Positions 18,516 through 27,450 of a stretch of DNA of 64,000 nt are shown one piece after another. Position numbers and translations under genes: made by a program. Location: NCBI RefSeq assembly GCF_902459475.1, contig NZ_LR699114.1, positions 1,550,001 to 1,614,000 of the forward strand, written 5' to 3'. Within the stretch, counting starts at the first letter, position 1, and the number at the start of each line of letters is the position of its first letter. Source of the stretch: Aquicella lusitana (GTDB taxonomy: Bacteria > Pseudomonadota > Gammaproteobacteria > DSM-16500). The notes under the pieces were generated by a model. It saw only the letters and a program-made list of their open reading frames with translations, did no database searches and was not told the origin of the DNA.

Positions 18516-19928
18516 ATGCAATCAAACAGATTTCAAAACACATTGTTTTCTTCAGCGCCAGAAACCGCGCAAAATCCTGAAAAACGATTGGATGCAGAAG
18601 GGTTTTCTAAAAAAGCATCTGAAGAAAAATTAAACGGCAGTCTCATTGTACCAAAAGGAGCAACGGTTAAAATATGTTCTAATCCAACGGGCAGGGCATG
18701 GCTTAAGGAGATTACACATACAAAAGTAAAAGATGCTATCTTTGCAAATCCGCCTTCTCTTCATGACATCAAACAGGGTGGAAAAACAGGTGATTGTTTT
18801 TTATTAGGCCCTTTAGTGGCTATTCTAGCCTTGCCTGAGGGCGAAGAAATTATCAGAAGCATGCTAAAAGAAGTTGGTGATCGTGTTATTGTTAGATTGT
18901 TTGATGATTATAATATTCCACATTACCTGTCTATTGAAAAATCCATTCCAACCAGTTTCGGCGTTTTAAGCTCGGGTCCGTTGTGGGTTAGACTAATTGA
19001 AAAAGCCTACACTATTTTTCATGGAGGCAAGTATAGCGTATTGGATCATGGCAGGTCCGAACAAGCTATGAAGACATTAACTGGCGCGCATGACCATGCT
19101 GAGTATGAAGGTTATTGTTCCCTGCCTTTTCAAACAAAAAAGCGGCTCTCCGAATTAAAAAAATACATCGATGCTCACGGTATCTATCTTTTCAACGAAT
19201 TAATGCGGATGAATAGTAAAACACCGCGTTCAATCAGAGAAAATGCCACCCAACAAGTTTTTGCAGGAAATGCATCGCTACTAGGGGAATGGCAATATTG
19301 GTTGGAAAGCGGAAATAAAATACAAGCATGGACAAGCATCTTGGAAAATAATCATCCGATCCATCTTCATCATGTAGAAAAATTCTTTTCTTCGTATGAA
19401 AGCAATCAAGCAGTCCAATGTGTAACAACATGGATTAACCAAAACAGAATTTTATCTGGGCCACCACTTTCGGGCATATACTCTCATGAGGAATTGGAAT
19501 TATTTTCTGCGATTGAAAAACGCCTGAAAGCAAATATGCCCATCATGATGAGCACTGGGGACGTATTTAAAGAAGGCCTGTTGCCGGTACACGTCTATGC
19601 CGTAATAGGCGTGGAAGATAATTTATTGACCCAGCGTAAATATCTTCTGGTGAGAAATCCTTACGGAGATGATAGGGGCCTACTTTCCAAATTGATGACA
19701 AAAGGAGGCCGAACATCTATAGATATTCAAAATCAAGATAAAAGTTGGGGAGTAAAAATCCAAAGTATTGATCAATCGACTGCGCGGATGGAATTAAGTG
19801 ATTTTTGTTCCTGTTTTGATTACATTGATGCGTTTACTTCAGTTTCAATGATGGAGATTAATAATCGTATAGAAAGCCACTTTCAATCAATCAATCGCGA
19901 TGACTCTTCGCTTTTAAGACGAAACTAA
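18516..19928 (+). CDS. Calpain-like cysteine protease, putative effector
   Basis: 470 aa. QGGKTGDCFLLGPLVAIL (87-104) matches the calpain (C2) motif QGxxGDCWxLAAL, with Cys94 as nucleophile. GPLWVRLIEKAY (154-165) plus GGKYSVLDHGRSEQAMKTLTG (170-190) corresponds to the conserved WPxLLEKAYAK and LTG region. Histidine of the triad is likely His359 in LPVHVYAVIGV, and the asparagine Asn381 in VRNPYGDDRG. A helical stretch of about 150 residues is inserted between the two catalytic halves. No signal peptide. Calpains cut cytoskeletal and signalling proteins in eukaryotes, so a role in the host is plausible but inferred. Single gene with an AT-rich upstream region and no clear ribosome-binding site. 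Confidence 0.75.
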   Translation: MQSNRFQNTLFSSAPETAQNPEKRLDAEGFSKKASEEKLNGSLIVPKGATVKICSNPTGRAWLKEITHTKVKDAIFANPPSLHDIKQGGKTGDCFLLGPLVAILALPEGEEIIRSMLKEVGDRVIVRLFDDYNIPHYLSIEKSIPTSFGVLSSGPLWVRLIEKAYTIFHGGKYSVLDHGRSEQAMKTLTGAHDHAEYEGYCSLPFQTKKRLSELKKYIDAHGIYLFNELMRMNSKTPRSIRENATQQVFAGNASLLGEWQYWLESGNKIQAWTSILENNHPIHLHHVEKFFSSYESNQAVQCVTTWINQNRILSGPPLSGIYSHEELELFSAIEKRLKANMPIMMSTGDVFKEGLLPVHVYAVIGVEDNLLTQRKYLLVRNPYGDDRGLLSKLMTKGGRTSIDIQNQDKSWGVKIQSIDQSTARMELSDFCSCFDYIDAFTSVSMMEINNRIESHFQSINRDDSSLLRRN

Positions 19929-19945
19929 GATTCAAAAGCCAAAAA

Positions 19946-20266
19946 TTATTTCAAATAAAGCTTCTCCAGCATCGCCATCCTGGCCCGCAATCTTTCCATC
20001 TCATCAAGCAAATCCAGCACCACAGCAACACCCGCCAGATTCACTTCCAGATCACGTTGCAAACGCAGCGCGGTTTTGATGCGTTGTAATTCATCCAGAT
20101 CGAACTGCCACTCTTCGGGTAATTCGCCTTCGGGATGAACAATCTCATATTCGATCAAGTCTTGAATGAAATCGGCAGAAATATTGCAAATCTCACAGAT
20201 TTCCTCCAGCGAAACCGGCGTATCACTCGTGTAATCTGCAATAATCATGATTTCTTTCTTTGCCAT
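19946..20266 (-). CDS. cbpM: Chaperone modulator CbpM
   Basis: 106 aa MerR-like small protein that binds the J-domain of CbpA and inhibits it. The N-terminal LEEICEICNISADFIQDLIEYEIVHPEG region (21-48) is the winged-helix part, and the C-terminus (LLDEMERLRARMAMLEKLY) a coiled coil. It follows cbpA by 15 bp, the standard pair. Confidence 0.92.
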   Translation of the reverse strand: MAKKEIMIIADYTSDTPVSLEEICEICNISADFIQDLIEYEIVHPEGELPEEWQFDLDELQRIKTALRLQRDLEVNLAGVAVVLDLLDEMERLRARMAMLEKLYLK

Positions 20267-20281
20267 AACTTCCTCTTACAT

Positions 20282-21259
20282 TTATACCGCCCAATCTTTG
20301 CGCGGGTTAAATGGCATTATCTGCGCCATCTTCTGATATAACTGTCGCTGCTCTTCTGTTTCAGCAGGCGGTGTCTTGATTTGTACGACCACAAACTGAT
20401 CACCTGCGTGTGGTTTGCCTGGCATTCCTTTTTCCTTCAATCGGAGTTTTTGGCCGGTTTGCGTGGCAGCAGGCAACTTGAGACCAATCTTGCCGGCCAG
20501 TGTTGGGACACGTATATCAGCTCCCAGCGCTGCTTCCCAGGGTGTGACAGGTAGAGTGAGGTATACATTCTTTCCTTCCAGGGAGAAAATGGGATGCGGC
20601 TCAATATCGATTTCTAGATAAAGATCACCTGCAGGCGCACCACCTATTCCCGGATTACCCTGCTGAGCGAGACGCAACTGCTGCCCTTGCGTAGCACCCG
20701 CCGGTATATTGACTTTAATTGTGCGTATCTGATGTGAAACGTGCCCTGTGTTTTCATCCACAATCGGCACTTGCAGCTGAATAGTTTTGTTTGTTCCCCT
20801 AAAAGCATCTTCCAGTGAAATGCTGATCCGGGCATGCTGGTCGCTGCCACGCCGTTTGAATCCCGCAAAGGTATCTCGTTCAAAGCCAGTCTGTGTTCTT
20901 CCACCGCCAAAGAGACTGGAGAAAAAATCACTGAAGTCACCGCCAAAATCGCCCTCGGTAAATGCACCTGTGTCACCTGAAGTATAAAAACGGGTATGCG
21001 CTGACTCCCAGCCTGGCGGCGGTCGAAACTCCTGGCCTGCTTTCCACTGGCTGCCCAATTGATCATATGCAGTACGTTTTTCCGGGTCTTTTAAAACCTC
21101 GTAAGCTTCTTGTACATTTTTGAATTGCTCTTCGGCGTTGGGTTCTTTACTGACATCAGGATGAAATTTGCGAGCCAGCCGGCGATAAGCATGTTTAATA
21201 TCATCTTGTGACGCCTTCCGGTCTACTCCCAGGATTTTATAATAGTCTTTGTATTCCAT
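20282..21259 (-). CDS. cbpA: Curved-DNA-binding DnaJ-like co-chaperone CbpA
   Basis: 325 aa. J-domain at 4-69 with the HPD tripeptide (HPDVSKEPN), then a Gly/Phe-rich linker (about 75-130) and two C-terminal substrate-binding domains. The CxxCxGxG zinc modules of DnaJ are absent, which identifies the CbpA type. It stimulates DnaK and binds curved DNA in stationary phase. Upstream is a palindromic repeat rather than a visible promoter. Confidence 0.93.
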   Translation of the reverse strand: MEYKDYYKILGVDRKASQDDIKHAYRRLARKFHPDVSKEPNAEEQFKNVQEAYEVLKDPEKRTAYDQLGSQWKAGQEFRPPPGWESAHTRFYTSGDTGAFTEGDFGGDFSDFFSSLFGGGRTQTGFERDTFAGFKRRGSDQHARISISLEDAFRGTNKTIQLQVPIVDENTGHVSHQIRTIKVNIPAGATQGQQLRLAQQGNPGIGGAPAGDLYLEIDIEPHPIFSLEGKNVYLTLPVTPWEAALGADIRVPTLAGKIGLKLPAATQTGQKLRLKEKGMPGKPHAGDQFVVVQIKTPPAETEEQRQLYQKMAQIMPFNPRKDWAV

Positions 21260-21298
21260 GCGAGCCTTCTGACTTTTTGAGAATATTGTAAGTGTTCG

Positions 21299-21424
21299 GT
21301 TAACCCGTTAGCCGTTCACCCCGAGGAGCGTGCGAAGCACGCGTCTCGAGGGGTAAGAACACGGGCCACTCGTTCATGCTTCGAGACGCACGCTATGCGT
21401 GCTCCTCAGCACGAACGGGTTAAC
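21299..21424. repeat. 126-bp nested palindromic element
   Basis: Outer arms GTTAACCCGTT (21299-21309) and AACGGGTTAAC (21414-21424) are perfect inverted repeats. Inside them, GAGGAGCGTGCGAAGCACGC and its imperfect reverse complement near 21382-21408 form a second palindrome, and each half contains its own hairpin (GCGTGC-GAA-GCACGC; GCACGC-TAT-GCGTGC). Non-coding; it lies between uspA and cbpA. Confidence 0.65.
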
Positions 21425-21454
21425 AGAATATTTAAATCGCCTTAAAAACTTATC

Positions 21455-21474
21455 ATTCCCGCGCAGGCGGGAAT
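21455..21474 (-). terminator. Hairpin after universal stress gene, possible terminator
   Basis: ATTCCCGC and GCGGGAAT form an 8-bp stem with a 4-nt loop. On the minus strand GATAAGTTTTTAAGG follows, giving a T run 6 nt downstream of the stem. It could end the uspA transcript or simply be another repeat hairpin. Confidence 0.4.
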
Positions 21475-21528
21475 AACAAAATTTAGCAATGCTAAAAGCC
21501 GCTCATCTTCCACATCATGTTTAATAAA

Positions 21529-21957
21529 TTACTGTTCTTCCGGTAACCGAACCGTGAGCACATCACACTTCGCACCATGCAAAATGGCATTGGCTGTGGA
21601 GCCCAATAGTAAGGACAAACCGTGACGACCATGGCTGCCGCACACAATAAGATCCGCTTGGATATCTTCTGCAATTTTGAGAATTTTGGTTTTGGTCGGA
21701 CCCACTTCAACGTGCAAGTCGCTTATAGTGACACTTAATTTTTCACCCAATTTTTCGATAGATTGGCGCGCTTCTTCGATTAATTGTCCTTCTATATCTT
21801 CAATCCCCAGATAAGCATAGCTATAACCCGGAAGCGGTTCGACAACGTGCACAAGGCTGAGCTTGGCATTGGTTAGTTGGCGTATATCCCGCACTTTGGC
21901 GACAAGATAATCGGTATCTTCGGTTAAATCGGTGGCAAACAAGATATGTTTGTACAT
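21529..21957 (-). CDS. Universal stress protein UspA family
   Basis: 142 aa single-domain protein. It starts YKHILFATDLTEDTDYLV and ends with the nucleotide-binding pattern VCGSHGRHGLSLLLGSTANAIL (about 109-130), i.e. Gx2Gx9GS, which marks ATP-binding Usp proteins. Members support survival under stress. Located between clpB and cbpA, both stress-related. Confidence 0.93.
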   Translation of the reverse strand: MYKHILFATDLTEDTDYLVAKVRDIRQLTNAKLSLVHVVEPLPGYSYAYLGIEDIEGQLIEEARQSIEKLGEKLSVTISDLHVEVGPTKTKILKIAEDIQADLIVCGSHGRHGLSLLLGSTANAILHGAKCDVLTVRLPEEQ

Positions 21958-22043
21958 AGCAACATCATCCCTTTTCGCTATCGTTAAATTATTCGCTCTG
22001 CCTGTGTCCTTCTCAATACCAGCAAAAAGGATACAGTTTTATT

Positions 22044-24632
22044 TTAAACCGTTACGGCCGCTTTTGAAAATTCAATACGGTCTTTTTTCAATTCAATCTG
22101 TACCGTATCACCCGGCACATATTTCCCCGCCAGTATTTCCTGAGCTAGTGGATTTTCAACATATTGTTGAATAGCACGTTTTAGCGGTCTTGCTCCATAA
22201 ACGGGATCATAACCTGCTGCTGCCAAATAATCCAATGCTTCATCGGTAATGGCAAGGCTGTATTCGCGTTCAGCCAAACGTGATCGCAACCGGTTAATTT
22301 GAATTTTAGCAATAGTTCTAATCTGCTCTTGATCAAGCGGATGAAACACTACAATTTCATCAATACGATTGATAAATTCAGGCCGGAAATGTTGCCCGAC
22401 TACGCCTAATACCGCTTCTTTCATCGCAAAATAATCGCCTTCTTTTGAAATGCGCTGTATTAAGTCCGAACCCAAGTTGGAGGTCATGACAATGACCGTA
22501 TTGCGAAAATCAACGGTGCGCCCCTGGCTGTCTGTCAGTCGCCCATCGTCCAACACTTGCAGCAAAATGTTAAAGACATCGGGGTGTGCTTTTTCCATTT
22601 CATCCAGCAAAATGACTGAATACGGTTTACGGCGCACATGCTCAGTCAAATAACCGCCTTCTTCATAACCTACATACCCGGGCGGTGCGCCAAGCAATCT
22701 TGACACAGAATGTTTTTCCATAAATTCGGACATATCAAGACGTATCACGGCTTCTTCTGTATCAAATAAAAATTCCGCAAGCGATTTGCATAACTCTGTT
22801 TTACCGACACCCGTTGGGCCTAGAAACAGAAAAGAACCGATAGGACGGTTTGGATCAGACAAGCCTGCGCGTGAACGTCGAATCGCATTACAAACAGCTG
22901 TCACCGCCTGGCTTTGACCCACGATGCGATGGTGCAGCGCATCTTCCATCTGCAGCAGTTTTTCTTTTTCACTCTCAAGCATTTTGGAAACCGGAATATG
23001 CGTCCATTTGGAAACGACTTCCGCAATTTCTTCGTCCGTTACCCTGTTACGCAGCAGGTGAGTTTCTTTTTTCTGACTGCCCGAAGCCGCTTCCGCAAGC
23101 TGTTTTTCTAGCTCAGGAATACGCCCATATTGCAACTCTGCCATACGCGAAAGATCACCCGCACGACGCGCGTTATCAAATTCAGTGCGCGCTTTTTCCA
23201 ATTCAGTCTTAATACTCTGCGCATCCTGCAGCGAAGCTTTTTCCGCTTTCCAGATTTTTTCTAGCTTTTTGTATTCTTCTTCCAGTTTTTGCAAATCGTT
23301 TTCAAGTTTTTCGAGATGCTTTTTGGAGCCTTCGTCTTTTTCTTTTTTTAATGCTTCACGTTCAATTTTAAGTTGGATGATACGGCGTTCCAGGTTATCC
23401 ATCATCTCCGGTTTGGAATCGATTTCCATACGGATATTGCTTGCAGCTTCATCGATTAAATCGATGGCCTTGTCGGGCAAGTTTCGGTCTGTAATATAGC
23501 GATGCGATAGCGTGGCAGCCGCGACAATCGCAGAGTCTGTTATTTCCACGCCATGATGCACTTCGTAGCGTTCCTTCAAGCCACGCAGAATAGCGATGGT
23601 ATCAGGCACGCTGGGCTCTTCGACGAGTACACGCTGGAAACGGCGCTCAAGGGCCGCGTCTTTTTCAATATACTTGCGATACTCATCCAGTGTTGTCGCA
23701 CCTACGCAATGCAATTCACCGCGTGCAAGCGCGGGCTTTAGCATATTACCGGCATCCATGGCGCCTTCTGCTTTACCTGCGCCTACGACATTGTGCAATT
23801 CATCAATAAATAAAATAACTTGGCCTTCCTGTTTTCCAAGCTCCTTTAAAACACCTTTCAGCCGCTCTTCAAATTCGCCGCGAAACTTTGCCCCTGCGAT
23901 CAATGATCCCAGATCAAGAGAAAGCAACCGCTTGTTACGCAAACCTTCCGGCACTTCACCATTTACGATGCGCTGCGCAAGCCCTTCCACAATGGCTGTT
24001 TTACCCACGCCGGGTTCTCCAATCAGCACGGGATTGTTTTTGGTTCGCCGCTGCAGTACCTGAATCGTGCGCCGAATTTCTGCATCGCGCCCAATCACGG
24101 GGTCAAGTTTGCCCTGCTCTGCCAGTTTCGTCAGGTCAATGGTATATTTGGCCAAAGCATTGCGCTGTTCTTCTGCATTAGGATCTTCCACACGCTGTCC
24201 TCCCCGTTCTTCATCAATGGCTTTTTCAACATTGGCTTTAGTCGCACCGCATTTACGCAGAATATCGCCAAGCGTTCCATTGTCTTCGACTGCGGCCAGT
24301 AAAAATAGCTCGCTTGAGATGTACTGGTCTTTGCGTTTCTGGGCAAGTTTATCGGTCAGATTTAATATGCGGTTTAACTCATTAGAAATATGCATTTCGC
24401 CGCCCGCCCCTTCCACGCGCGGCAAGCGCTCGATAGCTGTGTCTATTTCAGTACGCAGATTGGGAATATTGACATGGGCCTTAGTCAGAATGGAATGGAT
24501 ACTGTCTTCCTGTCCTAGCAGCGCTTTCATGACATGAACAGGCTCAATAAAGGCATGATCCCCTCCTAGCGCAAGCGATTGTGCATCCGCCAAGGCCATT
24601 TGGAATTTACTGGTCAGTTTATCCATTCGCAT
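22044..24632 (-). CDS. clpB: ATP-dependent disaggregase ClpB
   Basis: 862 aa from the ATG at 24632, preferred over 24638 because the AAGGTG site is then correctly spaced and the N-terminus [11 protein letters not shown] aligns with E. coli. Domain order: N-domain 1-145, AAA-1 with [15 protein letters not shown] near 205, coiled-coil middle domain about 405-525, and AAA-2 with [17 protein letters not shown] near 605. With DnaK it rescues aggregated proteins. Upstream, the gap to tRNA-Lys (24639-24881) shows nothing else convincing. Confidence 0.98.
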   Translation of the reverse strand: MRMDKLTSKFQMALADAQSLALGGDHAFIEPVHVMKALLGQEDSIHSILTKAHVNIPNLRTEIDTAIERLPRVEGAGGEMHISNELNRILNLTDKLAQKRKDQYISSELFLLAAVEDNGTLGDILRKCGATKANVEKAIDEERGGQRVEDPNAEEQRNALAKYTIDLTKLAEQGKLDPVIGRDAEIRRTIQVLQRRTKNNPVLIGEPGVGKTAIVEGLAQRIVNGEVPEGLRNKRLLSLDLGSLIAGAKFRGEFEERLKGVLKELGKQEGQVILFIDELHNVVGAGKAEGAMDAGNMLKPALARGELHCVGATTLDEYRKYIEKDAALERRFQRVLVEEPSVPDTIAILRGLKERYEVHHGVEITDSAIVAAATLSHRYITDRNLPDKAIDLIDEAASNIRMEIDSKPEMMDNLERRIIQLKIEREALKKEKDEGSKKHLEKLENDLQKLEEEYKKLEKIWKAEKASLQDAQSIKTELEKARTEFDNARRAGDLSRMAELQYGRIPELEKQLAEAASGSQKKETHLLRNRVTDEEIAEVVSKWTHIPVSKMLESEKEKLLQMEDALHHRIVGQSQAVTAVCNAIRRSRAGLSDPNRPIGSFLFLGPTGVGKTELCKSLAEFLFDTEEAVIRLDMSEFMEKHSVSRLLGAPPGYVGYEEGGYLTEHVRRKPYSVILLDEMEKAHPDVFNILLQVLDDGRLTDSQGRTVDFRNTVIVMTSNLGSDLIQRISKEGDYFAMKEAVLGVVGQHFRPEFINRIDEIVVFHPLDQEQIRTIAKIQINRLRSRLAEREYSLAITDEALDYLAAAGYDPVYGARPLKRAIQQYVENPLAQEILAGKYVPGDTVQIELKKDRIEFSKAAVTV

Positions 24633-24881
24633 ATTCATTTCACCTTTTTTGTACTGTCCATATTACACATGAGGGCAAAACGCATAAGATTCAAGCATAG
24701 CATGGAAAAACTTTTTGCACTAAATACGCTGTTATTAAGCGCCGTACTGTGTCGATGCAGTCACATAGCAACAAGGCTGTGGCGTCCGGATCCAGTCTCG
24801 GAGCTTTGAAAACTATTGGCTTCGCGTTAGTGCACAGTGTTCATAATTAGTGTGTCCCTGAAATGGGAAAGACCCTAAAAA

Positions 24882-24954
24882 TGGGTCGTCTGCGATTCGA
24901 ACGCAGGACCAACAGGTTAAAAGCCTGCTGCTCTACCGACTGAGCTAACGACCC
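24882..24954 (-). tRNA. tRNA-Lys (anticodon TTT)
   Basis: 73 nt folding as a cloverleaf on the minus strand, starting GGGTCGTTAGCTCAG and ending GACGACCCA. The anticodon loop CTTTTAA places the anticodon TTT at 24919-24921. T-arm GTTCGAATC is present. The 3' CCA is not encoded: a T run follows the discriminator A, which may double as a terminator. Confidence 0.97.
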
Positions 24955-25145
24955 ATGAGATATGTCTACAGCGGAGTCGCATATATTACTGATTCTCACG
25001 AAAATTTCAACGTCTCAGCGCAACAAAAAATGAGAAGAAAACAGGGTCTATTCCTACTTGGTGATAACTTGCCCAAAAACATGGCTCCAAGGGATCGAAA
25101 TAATGTGACAAAGGTTGTTTATATACGCGCAGCTGAGACATGACA

Positions 25146-25787
25146 CTACCGACCGGCTACATCACCCCATAAATATTTATGTAGCTGAATCTGGAAACGA
25201 ACCGCTAATCGATCGCGCAAAATCCAGTCGGCCAGATCACCCGGCAGGACTTGCTGATAGCTGGGTGAAAAGAGTATCTGGCAAACACTATTCAGATCAT
25301 ATTGCGCGATAATGCTTTTTGCCCATTCATAATCAGCCTCATTACAAATGACAAATTTGATTTGATCATGAGGGAGCAGGCTACGGATATTCTGCCAATT
25401 ATTTTTTTCGACTTCGCCCGAACCGGGTGTTTTGATATCAACTACCTTGATCACCCTTGGATCCACCAGAGATACATCCAGCGCACCGCTCGTTTCCAGT
25501 GAGACTTCGTAGCCATCGTCGCACAAACACTGAAGCAGCTTCAGGCAAGGCTTTTGCGCAAGGGGTTCACCGCCGGTAACTGTCACATAGCGCGCGTTAT
25601 ATTGCCTTACCTCAGCCAAAATAGCTTCCAGGTTATACCAGGTACCCCCCTGAAATGCATAGGCGGTGTCACAATATTGGCAGCGCAGTGGACAGCCAGT
25701 TAAACGCACAAAGACAGTGGGGAGTCCCACTGTCCTTGTTTCACCCTGCAGGGAAAAAAAGATTTCAGAAATACGAAGCCGATCCAC
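25146..25787 (-). CDS. queE: 7-carboxy-7-deazaguanine synthase
   Basis: 213 aa radical-SAM enzyme of queuosine and 7-deazapurine synthesis, ring-contracting carboxytetrahydropterin. The cluster motif C32-x3-C36-x2-C39 (CPLRCQYC) is present, as are FFSLQGET (10-17), which recognises the substrate, and the TGGEP motif. It overlaps cpoB by 1 bp (TAATG), the usual end of the tol-pal-cpoB-queE order. Confidence 0.95.
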   Translation of the reverse strand: MDRLRISEIFFSLQGETRTVGLPTVFVRLTGCPLRCQYCDTAYAFQGGTWYNLEAILAEVRQYNARYVTVTGGEPLAQKPCLKLLQCLCDDGYEVSLETSGALDVSLVDPRVIKVVDIKTPGSGEVEKNNWQNIRSLLPHDQIKFVICNEADYEWAKSIIAQYDLNSVCQILFSPSYQQVLPGDLADWILRDRLAVRFQIQLHKYLWGDVAGR

Positions 25788-26833
25788 TAATGACCTGCTT
25801 GCTTGATCTGCTTGAGCTGTTCTGATGCAAGTCGGGAAGAAGCAGTGCCCGGATAGCGGTTAATGACTTTTTTGAACGCTGATTTGGCTTCCGACCATTT
25901 AGATTGAGAAGCATAAATCAGGCCTACTTTTAACTGTGCATCAGACACACGTGGACTATCTGGATAGGTTTTAACTACCAGGCTGAACTCACTTAAGGCC
26001 TGATCATTTTTACTCATCAAGCCATATAACTCACCGAGCCAATAATGGGCATTGGAAGCAAACTGCCCAGAAGGATACTTCTGCAACATCTTTTGCAACG
26101 TGCTAATGGCGTCATTATATTTTTTGGCTTTAATCAGGTTATAAGCCGTTTGATAAATCTGCTGCTCTTCCGCCACATTTGGCTGTTCCCCAGCAGTTGA
26201 TTTGGCCGCCGTGGTTTCGGGTGGAACGGCTGATGCCTTAGAGGGAGTGACTGATAAGGATTTACGGCTCTGCTTCACCGTAACAGGCGCAGGGGCTGAA
26301 TCCTCATCATTTGCATTTGACGTTTTCGTATCAGGTGCTGCGGGTGCGACGATCGTTTTGCTCGCGATCACATTCTGCTGGGCTAACCGTTTGTCCAAAT
26401 CAGAGAACATCGATTTCTGCTGGCTTTGCAGCTGCTGCAATTGATGCGTCAGTTGTTCTACCTGGCCGCGCAAAGATTGTACCTCTGCCTGGAGTGACTC
26501 AACACGGGAACCCGCGTTATTTGATTGCAAATTATCCAGACGTTGTTCCAGTCGGGCAATCCGCTGCTCAGGGTTCGCGGAAGAACCCACAATCACAGGT
26601 GAGCTCACGGAGGCCGGCGCTTGTTGCGCGGGAAGCTGTTGGGCTGGAACAAACGCACTTTCCTGCTCCGGCGCTGGCGGATAATCCTGTCCTTGGTCTG
26701 CGCCTATATTTTCAAACTGCTGCTGCATGGTATCTGCATCGTAGACAGGCGCTGATTCAGCAAAAACAGGTACAGCAATACTAATAAGTATCGCTGTACC
26801 CACATATTTGATTACCCGAGAGAATGTCTGCAT
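25787..26833 (-). CDS. cpoB: Cell division coordinator CpoB (YbgF)
   Basis: 348 aa from the ATG at 26833, 4 bp after the pal stop; an earlier in-frame start would sit inside pal. Signal peptide 1-25 (ends VPVFA). Residues about 75-140 form the Q-rich trimerising coiled coil, a low-complexity linker follows, and TPR repeats fill about 225-348. In the periplasm CpoB links TolA and PBP1b to coordinate peptidoglycan and outer-membrane constriction. Confidence 0.93.
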   Translation of the reverse strand: MQTFSRVIKYVGTAILISIAVPVFAESAPVYDADTMQQQFENIGADQGQDYPPAPEQESAFVPAQQLPAQQAPASVSSPVIVGSSANPEQRIARLEQRLDNLQSNNAGSRVESLQAEVQSLRGQVEQLTHQLQQLQSQQKSMFSDLDKRLAQQNVIASKTIVAPAAPDTKTSNANDEDSAPAPVTVKQSRKSLSVTPSKASAVPPETTAAKSTAGEQPNVAEEQQIYQTAYNLIKAKKYNDAISTLQKMLQKYPSGQFASNAHYWLGELYGLMSKNDQALSEFSLVVKTYPDSPRVSDAQLKVGLIYASQSKWSEAKSAFKKVINRYPGTASSRLASEQLKQIKQAGH

Positions 26834-26837
26834 AAAG

Positions 26838-27371
26838 TTATCGCTGCAAATAAACAAGAACAGCACGACGATCCAACTGAAAATCTTGCTCTGTACGGCC
26901 TGGCGTGGCTAATTTCTCTGCACCATAGCTGACAATACGGATCTGGGCAGGATTGACGCCTCGAGCAGTCAGAATTTCAGCCACGGCTTTGGCGCGACGT
27001 TCGCCTAAACCAATATTATATTCACGGCTGCCGCGCGGGTCGGTATGGCCTTCAACCATGATTTTTGCGCTGGCATGCGAGGCCAGATAGTCGGCATTTC
27101 TGTCAATGGCTGGTTTATATTCTTCACGAACGACATCACTATCAAAATCAAAGTAATAGACGCGTTCGGCTGAGGCACGCTGACCACCGCCAGCCTGATC
27201 GCCAAATCGGGACTCTTCGCCTAATCCAGAGGATTGCGCCCCTACATAGGCATTATTGGCATCATTGATTGCCGCGTTATCTGCCGCGTTTTTATGCTTG
27301 GATGAACAGGCAGCGAGGGTAATAACGCTGCTGCTAACCAGGATAATCTGTATCCATTTTTTTAATTTCAT
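26838..27371 (-). CDS. pal: Peptidoglycan-associated lipoprotein Pal
   Basis: 177 aa outer-membrane lipoprotein. Lipobox LAAC puts the lipidated cysteine at residue 22. The OmpA-like domain (about 68-177) contains VYYFDFDSDVVREE and the peptidoglycan-binding stretch VEGHTDPRGSREYNIGLGERRA. It anchors the outer membrane to the wall and partners TolB, encoded just upstream. Confidence 0.97.
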   Translation of the reverse strand: MKLKKWIQIILVSSSVITLAACSSKHKNAADNAAINDANNAYVGAQSSGLGEESRFGDQAGGGQRASAERVYYFDFDSDVVREEYKPAIDRNADYLASHASAKIMVEGHTDPRGSREYNIGLGERRAKAVAEILTARGVNPAQIRIVSYGAEKLATPGRTEQDFQLDRRAVLVYLQR

Positions 27372-27450
27372 GCTCTCCCCCTATTATTAGACGTTAACGG
27401 AAAAGTATACCGTGAATTAACGACTTATCAAGACCCTGTACAAGCCTCGC

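Noticed and set aside
23596-24537. Two overlapping plus-strand frames of about 155 residues
   Set aside because: Both are antisense to clpB coding sequence and Ser/Arg-rich as expected of shadows.
26311-26784. 157-residue plus-strand frame
   Set aside because: Antisense to cpoB; no initiation signal.
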